Shown here in pieces: positions 8,807-16,939 of a DNA stretch of 64,000 nt. Source of the DNA: DAITBA01 sp036824005 (GTDB taxonomy: Bacteria > Pseudomonadota > Gammaproteobacteria > Burkholderiales > Rhodocyclaceae); assembly GCA_036824005.1 (NCBI GenBank), contig DAITBA010000001.1, forward strand, positions 310,001-374,000, written 5' to 3'. The translations under genes were made by a program, and so were the position numbers. The stretch's first letter is position 1. Every line of letters begins with the position of its first letter. The notes below the pieces were generated by a model. It ran no database searches, was not told the origin of the DNA, and worked only from the letters and a program-made list of their open reading frames with translations.

Positions 8807-10276
8807 CTAGCTCGCGCCGTCGACGCGGCGTGCCGAGCATTGCAGCATGTCGCGCACCCATGGCAGCAGCGCGTAGGCCGGAAAGGAAAGGAAGAACGTG
8901 AGCAGGAAATAGGGGGCGTAACCCATTTCCTGGGCACCGACACCGCCGGCCCAGCCGGCGATTGAGCGTGAAGCGGCGAAGATCGACGAGAGAAGCGCGT
9001 ACTCCGCGGCGCTGTGCTCCCTGCGCACGATCGCCATCAGAAACGCCAAGAAGGCAGCGGTACCCAAGCCGCCGGTAAAGGATTCCAGCGCGCTGGCAGA
9101 ATAGAGCAGCGCGCGATGTTCGGTCAGCGGTATGCCGTGGAGCGGAATCTGCCAGGCTGCCAGGGCGTATCCGAGGTTCGACAGAGCCTGCGCCAAGCCC
9201 AGCACCCACAGCGACTTGAACAGCCCGGCGCGGTCGGCGTACCAGCCGCCGGCGAGGCCGCCGGCTATCGACAGTACGAGCCCGATATTGACCGATACCA
9301 GGCCAATCTCCGCGGCGGTGAAGCCGGCGTCCACCCAGAAGGGCTTTACCATGAAGCCCATGGAGCTGTCGCCGAGCTTGAACAACAGGATGAAAGCGAG
9401 TACCGGCCCGACGCCGGGGCGCCTGGCAAGATCGCTGAGTGCGCCGAACACGGCGCCGTTGGCAAGCTCCGGTGGCGCATTTTCTCGTGCCGCGCCGTTC
9501 CGGCGCGCGAGAAACAGCAGGGCAAACAACGCAGCCGCGGCGGCAATCGAGGCGCCAGCCCAGAATCCCGGGACATGTTGCGACCAATGCGCTGCGCCGT
9601 CGATTAGCCAGAGCGTGCCCAGCACCAGCAAGAGCATGGCGCCAAGCACGCGCGGCTGACGCAGGATGGCGCGCAGCTCGCGCCCCGGGTGTGCCCGCGC
9701 GCTCGGCGGCCTCGGCTGCTCACGAGGTGCGGCAAGGCAGGCACCGGCGCACAGCGCGAACAGCGCCGCCGCACCAAGGAACGCGCCCCGCCAGCCGAGG
9801 TAGTCCGATGCCATGAGAACCACGCCGGAGGTGATCATGCCGACGCGATAGAAGCCGATGCGCAGACCGTTGCCCCGCCCGAGCTCGTCCTGGTCCAATA
9901 ACTCGATAGTGTAGCCGTCGATGGCAATGTCATTGGTTGCCGACAGGAGCGCGAATATGCCAATCAGCAACCACACCCAGGCGCCGAAGCCGGCCTGGGC
10001 AGCGAAGGCGATCATCACCGCGCCCATGGCCAGATCCGCCGCAGCCATCCACAGCCGATGATGGCGCCAGTAATCGACCGCCGGTGCCCACAGGAATTTT
10101 ATGGTCCAGGCCAGCCCGAGCAGGCTGAGTACACCGATGCTCTTGAGGTCGATACCCTGCTGGCGGAAATAGACCGGAAAGATCTCGTAAAACATGCCGA
10201 GGGGAAAGCCCTCGGAAAAGTACAGTACGGCGACCCAGAAGAACTTGGACTGGAGTAACGGCCGGCGGCGCCCCAA
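8807..10276 (-). CDS. MFS transporter, AmpG-like permease
   Basis: 489 residues with about 12-14 hydrophobic segments. The N-terminus (FFWVAVLYFSEGFPLGMFYEIFPVYFRQQG) and the NDIAIDGYTIELL motif of helix 4 resemble the AmpG / PAT branch of the major facilitator superfamily, which imports muropeptides or related solutes. It follows metX-metW with 1 bp spacing, so it is probably transcribed from the metX promoter, but nothing links it to methionine. Substrate unknown. Confidence 0.8.
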   Translation of the reverse strand: MGRRRPLLQSKFFWVAVLYFSEGFPLGMFYEIFPVYFRQQGIDLKSIGVLSLLGLAWTIKFLWAPAVDYWRHHRLWMAAADLAMGAVMIAFAAQAGFGAWVWLLIGIFALLSATNDIAIDGYTIELLDQDELGRGNGLRIGFYRVGMITSGVVLMASDYLGWRGAFLGAAALFALCAGACLAAPREQPRPPSARAHPGRELRAILRQPRVLGAMLLLVLGTLWLIDGAAHWSQHVPGFWAGASIAAAAALFALLFLARRNGAARENAPPELANGAVFGALSDLARRPGVGPVLAFILLFKLGDSSMGFMVKPFWVDAGFTAAEIGLVSVNIGLVLSIAGGLAGGWYADRAGLFKSLWVLGLAQALSNLGYALAAWQIPLHGIPLTEHRALLYSASALESFTGGLGTAAFLAFLMAIVRREHSAAEYALLSSIFAASRSIAGWAGGVGAQEMGYAPYFLLTFFLSFPAYALLPWVRDMLQCSARRVDGAS

Positions 10277-10277
10277 C

Positions 10278-10880
10278 TCAGCCTCGACAGAAACGGAACA
10301 CGGCGAGACTGCCGCGCAGGTTGGGCAGCCAATCGACGCGGCGGCCGTCCTGCAGGACGAGCCGCTCGATCACCGTATAGCCGTGGTCAGCGCAAAATAC
10401 CTGGAAGTCGTCGATGGTGCAGAAATGCACGTTGGGCGTGTCATGCCATTGATACGGAATCTGCTCCGAAACCGGCATGCGCCCGCCTATCGCGATCTGC
10501 CAGCGGTAGTGCCAGTAGCCGAAGTTCGGAAAGGTGACGATGGCCTCTCGGGCAACGCGCAGCATCTCGGCGACGACGTACTCGATGCGGTGCATGGCCT
10601 GCAGGGTGAGCGACAGGATGACATGGTCGAAGCTGCCGTCACGAAAGGCGGAGAGCCCTGCCTCGAGATCGTTCTGGATCACATTGACGCCATTGCGGAT
10701 GCTGGCCAGCACTTTTTCCGCACTGATCTCTACGCCATAGCCGCGCACATCGCGCGTGTCCACCAGGTAGCGCAGCAGCGCGCCGTCGCCACAGCCGAGG
10801 TCGAGCACTTTCTCGCCCGGCTTGATCCAGTCGGCAATGACAGCGAAATCAGGGCGGCTCAGGACTGCGGCTGCGTTCAC
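10278..10880 (-). CDS. metW: MetW, methionine biosynthesis methyltransferase-fold protein
   Basis: 200 residues with a Rossmann methyltransferase fold: motif I VLDLGCGDGALLRYL, and LSLTLQAMHRIEYV and VTFPNFGYWHYRWQI typical of MetW. MetW partners MetX and supports its homoserine acyltransferase activity in Proteobacteria. Its ATG overlaps the metX stop by 4 bp, indicating translational coupling. The pair lies behind a SAM-II riboswitch. Confidence 0.95.
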   Translation of the reverse strand: MNAAAVLSRPDFAVIADWIKPGEKVLDLGCGDGALLRYLVDTRDVRGYGVEISAEKVLASIRNGVNVIQNDLEAGLSAFRDGSFDHVILSLTLQAMHRIEYVVAEMLRVAREAIVTFPNFGYWHYRWQIAIGGRMPVSEQIPYQWHDTPNVHFCTIDDFQVFCADHGYTVIERLVLQDGRRVDWLPNLRGSLAVFRFCRG

Positions 10881-12022
10881 AGCTTGATGTTCTCCAGGTA
10901 AGCGCGCACCACGGCGTGGTAGTACGGGTCGTCCATGAGAAAGGAATCGTGGCCGGCGGTCGATTCGATCTCGGCGTAGGAGACATTGCGCCCGTTGTCA
11001 AGCAAGGCGGCAACGATCTCCCGCGATCGGCCGGGGCTGAAGCGCCAGTCCGTGGAAAACGAGATCACGAGATAACCGGCCTGCGTGCCGGCGAGCGCCG
11101 CTGTGAGATCGCCGCCGAAGTCGTGGGCCGGGTCGAAGTAGTCCAGCGCCCGGGTCATTAGCAGGTAGGTATTGGCGTCGAAGAACCCGGCAAACTTGTC
11201 GCCCTGGTAGCGCAGGTATGACTCGATCTCGAACTCCACGTCATAGCCGAACTTGAATGCACCCTCCCGCAGGATGCGGCCGAATTTCTCCGCCATGCCG
11301 TAATCGGAAAGGTAGGTGATGTGGCCCAGCATGCGTGCCAGGCGCAAGCCACGCTTGGGCACCGTGCGGTATTCGTAGTAGTGACCGGCATGGAACTCGG
11401 GGTCCGTCAGGATGGCCTGGCGCGCGACGTCATTGAAGGCGATGTTCTGTGCCGTCAGCTTCGGCGCGGCAGCGATCACCAGCGCATGGCGCACCCGCTC
11501 AGGATAATTGATGGTCCACTGCAGCGCCTGCATGCCGCCCAGGCTGCCACCGATGGTCGCGGCGAAGGCGTCGATGCCGAGCCGATCGGCGAGCCGCGCC
11601 TGGCTTTCCACCCAGTCGTTCACCGTCACCACGGGGAAATCGGCACCCCAGGGCTTGCCGGTAGCCGGATTGACCGTCGCCGGGCCGGTCGAACCGTGGC
11701 AACCCCCCAAGTTATTCACGCCTATGATGAAGAAGCGCTCCGTATCCAGCGGGCGGCCCGGGCCGACGATGTTGTCCCACCAGCCGATGTTCTTCGGACT
11801 GTCGGCGTAACAGCCCGCCACATGGTGCGAACCAGACAGCGCGTGACAGACCAGAATGGCGTTCGATTTCGCCGCGTTAAGGGTGCCGTAGGTCTCATAG
11901 ACCAGATCATAGGCGGGTACGACGGCTCCGCTGCGCAGCCTAAGCGGCTCGCTGAACTGCGCGCGTTCGGGACGAACCTCCCCGACGCCGGCGCTAGTAG
12001 CAGACAAACTCGCTCGATCCAT
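10877..12022 (-). CDS. metX: Homoserine O-acyltransferase MetX
   Basis: 381-residue alpha/beta hydrolase that acylates homoserine with acetyl- or succinyl-CoA, the first committed step of methionine synthesis. The catalytic Ser lies in TIGGSLGGMQALQWTI, the Asp in ISFSTDWRFSP and the His in STAGHDSFLMDDP. The reading frame extends upstream to 12061, but that part encodes the riboswitch terminator stem, so the start is the ATG at 12020-12022 (MDRASLSATSAG). Acyl donor cannot be told from sequence by eye; several betaproteobacterial homologues use succinyl-CoA. Confidence 0.96.
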   Translation of the reverse strand: MDRASLSATSAGVGEVRPERAQFSEPLRLRSGAVVPAYDLVYETYGTLNAAKSNAILVCHALSGSHHVAGCYADSPKNIGWWDNIVGPGRPLDTERFFIIGVNNLGGCHGSTGPATVNPATGKPWGADFPVVTVNDWVESQARLADRLGIDAFAATIGGSLGGMQALQWTINYPERVRHALVIAAAPKLTAQNIAFNDVARQAILTDPEFHAGHYYEYRTVPKRGLRLARMLGHITYLSDYGMAEKFGRILREGAFKFGYDVEFEIESYLRYQGDKFAGFFDANTYLLMTRALDYFDPAHDFGGDLTAALAGTQAGYLVISFSTDWRFSPGRSREIVAALLDNGRNVSYAEIESTAGHDSFLMDDPYYHAVVRAYLENIKL

Positions 12023-12051
12023 TTTGGCGGCAATGCGCTTCGCGCAACGAA

Positions 12052-12093
12052 GAAAAAACAAAAACCCGGTCGGCTGAAGCCAGGACCGGGTTT
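12052..12093 (-). terminator. Intrinsic terminator of the metX riboswitch
   Basis: On the minus strand AAACCCGGTC and GACCGGGTTT form a perfect 10-bp stem with a 12-nt loop, followed by a T-rich tract (TTTTTGTTTTTTC). It lies 30 nt upstream of the metX start and just downstream of the aptamer, so it is the expression platform: premature termination when SAM is bound. Confidence 0.9.
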
Positions 12094-12096
12094 GCC

Positions 12097-12153
12097 CTCG
12101 CTTTAGCCGGATTTATTGAGCGCCCGCAAGCTGATGATCAAATCGGCGCTAAG
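12097..12153 (-). promoter_or_regulatory. SAM-II riboswitch aptamer upstream of metX-metW
   Basis: The minus strand reads AGCGCCGATTTGA, then CAGCTTGCGGGCGCT, AATAAAT and GGCTAAAGCGAGG. This follows the SAM-II (metA/SAM_alpha) consensus: a short P1 stem of GCGCC/GGCGC enclosing GATTTGA, then a GCTTGC-containing pseudoknot strand, ATAAA and GCTAAA. SAM binding should repress metXW by favouring the terminator at 12052-12093. A near copy lies upstream of metH (41589-41646). SAM-II is best known from Alphaproteobacteria. Confidence 0.88.
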
Positions 12154-12257
12154 CGGGGAACATACCGGCCCGGACCGGCTTTGTCAAATGCCGCTTTGGG
12201 GTTGGGTGCGCACGCGCCGCCTGGCGCGGCCGCCGCGCGGTGTCGGCCGGAGGCTGC

Positions 12258-13982
12258 TCAGCCTGCGTTGAGCCGTTCCAACTGCTCGCGCACGCGCATC
12301 GGGTCGTCGCTGCGCAGCATGCGCGCCACGGCGGCGCGCAGGGTCGGGATGTCACTGCGCAGCACCTCCTGTTTGACCTCCAGGATCTGAGCCGGATGCA
12401 TGGAGAATTGGCGCAAGCCCATGCCCAGCAGCAGGCGCGTCATCGCTGCGTCGCCGGCCATTTCCCCGCACACTGCCACCGGCATGCTGGCGCGGTTGGC
12501 GCTTTCGATGGTCTGCGCGATCAGACGCAGCACGGCGGGGTGCAGCGGATCGTAAAGGTGGGCGACCGCTTCGTCGCTGCGGTCGATGGCAAGCGTGTAT
12601 TGAATCAGGTCGTTCGTTCCGATCGAGAGAAAGCTCAGACGCTTCAGGAAAACGCCCAGCGCCAGCGCCGCCGCCGGGACCTCGATCATGCCGCCGATTT
12701 CCAGACTCTCGTCGAACTTTAACTTGGCCGCGCGCAGTTGCTCCCGCGCCTGCTTGACCAGCAGCAGGGTTTGATCGACCTCGTAGGCATGCGAAAGCAT
12801 GGGAACCAGCAGTCTGACCTTGCCGTAGTGCGAGGCACGCAGAATCGCGCGCAACTGGGTCAGAAACATCTGCGGCTCGCCCAGGCAGTAACGGATCGCC
12901 CGCAAGCCCAGTGCCGGATTCGGCTCGGAGCGGTTGGCGCCGCGCAATGCCTTGTCTGCCCCGACGTCGAGTGTGCGGATAGTGACGACCTTGCCCTTCA
13001 TGGCCTGCGCCACGCTGCGGTAGGCCTCGAACTGCTCGTCCTCGTCGGGCGCGTCCTCGCGATTGAGGAACAGGAACTCCGTGCGGAACAGTCCAATGCC
13101 CTCGGCATCAGCCTCCTTCACCTGCGGCACGTCGCGCGGCAGCTCGATATTGGCCTGCAGGGAGATCGCCTCCCCATCGAGGGTCGCCGATGGCGCGGAC
13201 TTCAGGCGCTTGAGCTTCGAGCGCTCGATCTCCAGCTCGCTTTTGCGCAGCCGGTACTCCTCCAGCACGCGCTCGTCGGGGTCGACGATCAGCACGCCGC
13301 GGGTGCCGTCGACGATCAGCAGATCGTCATCGCGCACGAGCTGGCGCACATGATGCAGCCCGACGACGGCGGGAATGCCGAGGCTGCGCGCCACGATGGC
13401 GGTGTGGGAAGTCGCGCCGCCCAGATCGGTGACGAATCCGGCGATCTGTTGCTGCTTGAAGTGGATGGTGTCCGCCGGCGACAGGTCGTGGGCGACGATC
13501 ACCGAGGTGCCGCCGTCCTTGCGTCGCGGCAAATGGCCGGGCCGGCCGAGCAGAGCCTTGAGAACCCGCTCGACCACCTGGACCACGTCGGCCTTTCGTT
13601 CGCGCAGATAAGGATCCTCGATCTCGTCGAACTGCTCGACGAGCTGCTCCATCTGCTGTACCAGCGCCCATTCGGCGTTGCAGCGGCGCTCGCTGATCAG
13701 CTGTCGCGGCACACTGGACAACAACGGATCGGCAAGAATCATGGCGTGCAGATCGACGAAGGCGGCCATTTCCGCCGGCCCCGCCGCCGGTGTCGTTTCG
13801 CGGATCTCGTCCAGCTCCTGGCGCACGGTCTCGACGGCAGCGTCGAAGCGATCGATCTCCGTCTCGACATGCTTTGCCGGAATGATGTAATGCGACACCT
13901 CCAGCGTCGCGTGGGAAACGAGATGTGCATGGCCGATGGCGATGCCATGGGAAACCGCGAGGCCGTGAAGGGTGAAGCTCAC
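12258..13982 (-). CDS. ptsI: PTS enzyme I (phosphoenolpyruvate-protein phosphotransferase)
   Basis: 574 residues. Enzyme I takes phosphate from PEP onto its active His and passes it to HPr. The phospho-His motif GGATSHTAIVARSLGIPA, the PEP-site GLFRTEFLFL and the C-terminal MIEVPAAAL, SIGTNDLIQYTLAIDR and VCGEMAGD are all present. GTG at 13982 (VSFTLHGLAVSHGIAIGHA) is chosen as start: it lies 1 nt after the HPr stop with GGAGAAGG inside the ptsH 3' end. Last gene of a probable gshA-to-ptsI operon. Confidence 0.96.
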   Translation of the reverse strand: MSFTLHGLAVSHGIAIGHAHLVSHATLEVSHYIIPAKHVETEIDRFDAAVETVRQELDEIRETTPAAGPAEMAAFVDLHAMILADPLLSSVPRQLISERRCNAEWALVQQMEQLVEQFDEIEDPYLRERKADVVQVVERVLKALLGRPGHLPRRKDGGTSVIVAHDLSPADTIHFKQQQIAGFVTDLGGATSHTAIVARSLGIPAVVGLHHVRQLVRDDDLLIVDGTRGVLIVDPDERVLEEYRLRKSELEIERSKLKRLKSAPSATLDGEAISLQANIELPRDVPQVKEADAEGIGLFRTEFLFLNREDAPDEDEQFEAYRSVAQAMKGKVVTIRTLDVGADKALRGANRSEPNPALGLRAIRYCLGEPQMFLTQLRAILRASHYGKVRLLVPMLSHAYEVDQTLLLVKQAREQLRAAKLKFDESLEIGGMIEVPAAALALGVFLKRLSFLSIGTNDLIQYTLAIDRSDEAVAHLYDPLHPAVLRLIAQTIESANRASMPVAVCGEMAGDAAMTRLLLGMGLRQFSMHPAQILEVKQEVLRSDIPTLRAAVARMLRSDDPMRVREQLERLNAG

Positions 13983-13983
13983 G

Positions 13984-14253
13984 CTATTCGCCTTCTCCGA
14001 ATTTATCGTTGATGAGCGCCAGGATCGCTTCCAGCGCCTGCGGCGCGTCCGCGCCGTCGGTTTCGACGACAATGGTCGAGCCCCTTCCTGCTGCCAGCAT
14101 CATCACGCCCATAATGCTCTTCGCATTGACCCGGCGTCCGTTGCGCTCCAGCCAGACTTCGCTGTCAAAACTGCTCGCGATCTGCGTCAGCTTCGCCGAG
14201 GCGCGTGCATGCAGGCCGAGCTTGTTGATGATTTCGACTTCAGCCCGTTCCAT
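13984..14253 (-). CDS. ptsH: Phosphocarrier protein HPr
   Basis: 89 residues. The phosphorylated His15 lies in NKLGLHARASAKL. Ser46 lies in NAKSIMGVMML, the site used by HPr kinase/phosphorylase in organisms that have it (no such gene is in this window). Its start overlaps the 3' end of the EIIA gene by 14 bp, and ptsI follows after 1 bp. With EIIA and EI but no permease, it probably works in regulation rather than sugar import. Confidence 0.96.
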   Translation of the reverse strand: MERAEVEIINKLGLHARASAKLTQIASSFDSEVWLERNGRRVNAKSIMGVMMLAAGRGSTIVVETDGADAPQALEAILALINDKFGEGE

Positions 14254-14644
14254 CGCGGCTCGGCTTCATGTGGATCACGCCGTCGCGGCCTCCGCTCACG
14301 GTCTTCGTCACCAGCGTTTCCATGCCCTTTTCGCGGTAGGTCAGTGCACGCATGAGCATGGGCAGACTGACGCCGGCCACAACTTCGACATAGCCGGGTT
14401 TGAGCAACCTCCCGGCGATGTTGCTCGGGGTCGCTCCGTAGATGTCCGTCAGCACCAGCACACCTTCGCCGCTGTCCACGTAGCGCAACATCTGGATTGC
14501 AAGGGGCAGCACATCACGTGGGTCATCCTCGGCGGCGACGCCGAGTTGAACCAACTGCGGCGGACGCCTGTTGAGCACGTGGCACGCCGACTGGACAAGG
14601 GATTCACCCAGTCCGAAGTGGGTGATGAGAAACAGACCGATCAT
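14240..14644 (-). CDS. PTS EIIA component, mannose family
   Basis: 134 residues starting MIGLFLITHFGLGESLVQSA. His9 corresponds to the phosphorylated His10 of ManX-type EIIA. LVLTDIYGATPSNIA is the conserved motif of this fold. No EIIB or EIIC gene accompanies it here, as in the truncated regulatory PTS of many Betaproteobacteria. The gene is coupled to ptsH by overlap. Confidence 0.92.
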   Translation of the reverse strand: MIGLFLITHFGLGESLVQSACHVLNRRPPQLVQLGVAAEDDPRDVLPLAIQMLRYVDSGEGVLVLTDIYGATPSNIAGRLLKPGYVEVVAGVSLPMLMRALTYREKGMETLVTKTVSGGRDGVIHMKPSRDGTG

Positions 14645-14707
14645 GTTCGTGCCAATGCTGCCAAGGGGGTCATTTTAACCGAGCCCCAGCAGCACCGGGG
14701 CCGGGAC

Positions 14708-14899
14708 TCAGAGGAAACAGACGAGCAGCGCAAACGCCGCCGCTCCGCCCCATGCCCAGCGTCGTGCCATACGGGCATGAAGCGCCTCGAGCGTGCGTTC
14801 GGCCTCGATCTGCGCGTGCAGCCGGTTCAGCGCTGCGAAGCCGACGCGGCGGCGCACGGAGCGTGCGATGTAGTCGCTGGGTGTAGTATTGCCGGCCAT
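14708..14899 (-). CDS. 63-residue membrane protein, unknown
   Basis: Starts MAGNTTPSDYIARSVRRRVG, 4 nt after the apbE stop. An amphipathic helix is followed by one C-terminal transmembrane segment (WAWGGAAAFALLVCFL) ending the protein. Tight spacing between apbE and EIIA on the same strand supports a real gene. A longer reading into apbE up to 14935 is possible but unnecessary. No family recognised. Confidence 0.65.
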   Translation of the reverse strand: MAGNTTPSDYIARSVRRRVGFAALNRLHAQIEAERTLEALHARMARRWAWGGAAAFALLVCFL

Positions 14900-14903
14900 A
14901 CCA

Positions 14904-15935
14904 TTATGGTTCGACGACCGGCGAAGTGCCGGCATCCAGCATCTTAATCCGCTCGTGCATCGCTGCCGTAACGCGGATCACACCGGCGACGTCGATGTGC
15001 ATGGTGGCCACCACCCCGAGCCGCCGCGCGTACTCGCGCCACTGCGCTGCTCCGGCAATGAAGAGCGGCTTGCTCGCCGCATCGGAGAGCACGCCGGCAC
15101 CCTGCTGGGGTGGAATCAGGACCGTCACTGCCTGTGTCCCCGCCGCAGGCCGACCGGTGCGCGGATCGAGCAGGTGGCAATAGCGCTGTCCATCCACCTC
15201 GAAGAAGCGCTGATAGTCGCCGGAGGTGCCGATCGCCTCGCCGTCGCGCAACTCGAGCGCGGCGAGCGGCGTACTCGCCCGCGGATGCTGGATGCCGACC
15301 CGCCACGGCTGCCCACCCTTGGCTCCCAGCGCGATGATGTTGCCGCCGATGTTCACGAGGGCGTTGCCGACGCCGTGGTCTTTCAGGATCGAGACAGCAC
15401 GCTCCAGCGCATAGCCCTTCAGATAGCCGCCGAAATCGATCGCCACCTCGCGGTTCGCACTGGTAACGCGCGCGCCGTCCAGCGTCAGGTCGCTCATGCG
15501 CGGCTGCGCGGCCGTTAGGGCGGCAATAGCCTGCTCGGCGGGCACTGCGGGCTTGAACTCGTCGCTGTGGAAACCCCACAACGCCACGAGCCTGCCGATG
15601 GCCGGGTTGAACAGTTGATCGGATTTCTCCGCCAGCACGGCTGCCTCGCGCAGCAGCATCGCCAACTCGTCGGAGACAGCAATGCTCCTGTCGCCGCGGG
15701 CGATGGCCGCGTTCAGCGCCGTCAACTCGCTCGGCTGCCAGGCGTGGTAGGCGCGATGGAGGCGGTCGAACTCGCGCAGCACCGCCGACGCGCCCGCGCG
15801 TGCGCGATCCGCTTCGACGCCGTGGATCAGTACCTCGACACGGGTACCGAAAACGAAGGATTCTTGCTGGTACAGCGGCTCGCCGCAGCCGGCCAGAAAA
15901 ACCACGCCAAACAAGAGGCCGAGCCACCAGCGCAC
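14904..15935 (-). CDS. apbE: FAD:protein FMN transferase (ApbE), lipoprotein
   Basis: 343 residues from GTG at 15933-15935 (VRWWLGLLFGVVFLAGCGEP), which places a lipobox LAGC right after the signal helix. ApbE attaches FMN to Thr of flavoproteins such as RnfG/NqrC in the periplasm. Motifs are FGTRVEVLIHG, AIDFGGYLKGYALER, NIGGNIIALG, GTSGDYQRFFEVDG and the Mg-binding LSDAASKPLFIAG. An upstream ATG at 16007 would overlap gshB by 16 bp and give a longer basic leader; I prefer the GTG but this is not decided. Co-oriented with gshB. Confidence 0.9.
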   Translation of the reverse strand: MRWWLGLLFGVVFLAGCGEPLYQQESFVFGTRVEVLIHGVEADRARAGASAVLREFDRLHRAYHAWQPSELTALNAAIARGDRSIAVSDELAMLLREAAVLAEKSDQLFNPAIGRLVALWGFHSDEFKPAVPAEQAIAALTAAQPRMSDLTLDGARVTSANREVAIDFGGYLKGYALERAVSILKDHGVGNALVNIGGNIIALGAKGGQPWRVGIQHPRASTPLAALELRDGEAIGTSGDYQRFFEVDGQRYCHLLDPRTGRPAAGTQAVTVLIPPQQGAGVLSDAASKPLFIAGAAQWREYARRLGVVATMHIDVAGVIRVTAAMHERIKMLDAGTSPVVEP

Positions 15936-15991
15936 CAAGACGCTGGACGCAGCGCAGTGCCGGAAAGCCCCTCGTCGCCGCGCCCGGGCGC

Positions 15992-16939
15992 CTAGCGCGC
16001 GCCGCATTCTCGTTCGAGCGCGTCCAGGAACATGCCTGCGACATCGAAGCCGGTCTGCTGCGCGATCTCGACAAAGCAAGTCGGGCTGGTGACGTTGATC
16101 TCCGTCAAATAGTCGCCTATGACGTCGAGGCCGACGAGGAGCAGGCCGCGCTCGTGCAGGATCGGCGCCAGACCGGCGACGATCTCACGGTCACGGGCGG
16201 ACAGCGGCTGTGCCACCCCCGCGCCACCCGCGGCGAGATTGCCGCGCGTTTCCCCCGGTTTCGGAATGCGCGCCAGGCAGTGGGGCACGACCTCCCCGCC
16301 GATGAGCAGGATGCGCTTGTCGCCCGCGCTGATCTCGGGGATGAAGCGTTGCGCCATGACAGTGCGCCGACCGTGTTGCGTCAGCGTCTCCAGGATGACG
16401 TTGCGGTTCGGATCGCCAGGGCGGACACGGAAGATGGATGCACCGCCCATGCCGTCCAGCGGCTTCAACACCACATCGCCGATCTCGGCGATGAAGGTGT
16501 CAAGTCGCTCCGGGTCGCGCGCCACCAGCGTCGGCGGTATGAATTCGGGATACTCGGTGATCGATAACTTCTCGGAGTGGTCACGGATCGCGCGCGGATC
16601 GTTGAACACGCGCACGCCGGCGGCGACGGCGCGCTCGAGCAGCCAGGTGGCGGCGACATACTCGAAGTCGAAGGGCGGATCCTGGCGCATCAGCACGGCG
16701 TCGAAGTGGTCGAGCGGCACGTGCATGTGATCGCGTTGGGCGTACCAGACGCGATTGTCCTGCAGCAGCTCAATGCGCATGGCATCGGCGGCGACGACGC
16801 CGTCGCGCCACGCAAGCGCCCCGCGCATGATGGCGAACACCTCGTGGCCGCGGTGCTGCGCCGCGCGCATCATGGCGATGCTGGTGTCCTTGTAGGCCTT
16901 GAGATGCTCCAGCGGATCGAGGATGAACGCGAACTTCAT
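15992..16939 (-). CDS. gshB: Glutathione synthase
   Basis: 315 residues, ATP-grasp enzyme joining gamma-Glu-Cys to Gly. The start MKFAFILDPLEHLKAYKDTS is diagnostic. RQDPPFDFEYV, DVVLKPLDGMGGASIFRV, FIPEISAGDKRILLIGG and EINVTSPTCFVEI are conserved. Its ATG overlaps the stop of gshA by 4 bp. Together they form a complete glutathione pathway. Confidence 0.96.
   Translation of the reverse strand: MKFAFILDPLEHLKAYKDTSIAMMRAAQHRGHEVFAIMRGALAWRDGVVAADAMRIELLQDNRVWYAQRDHMHVPLDHFDAVLMRQDPPFDFEYVAATWLLERAVAAGVRVFNDPRAIRDHSEKLSITEYPEFIPPTLVARDPERLDTFIAEIGDVVLKPLDGMGGASIFRVRPGDPNRNVILETLTQHGRRTVMAQRFIPEISAGDKRILLIGGEVVPHCLARIPKPGETRGNLAAGGAGVAQPLSARDREIVAGLAPILHERGLLLVGLDVIGDYLTEINVTSPTCFVEIAQQTGFDVAGMFLDALERECGAR

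Noticed and set aside
12023..12061. 13-residue N-terminal extension of MetX
   Set aside because: These codons lie in or just after the riboswitch terminator; not conserved in MetX.
12153..12257. CCGGCCCGGACCGGC palindrome between ptsI and the metX riboswitch as an operator
   Set aside because: Short GC-rich palindromes are common in this DNA; no second copy or placement evidence.
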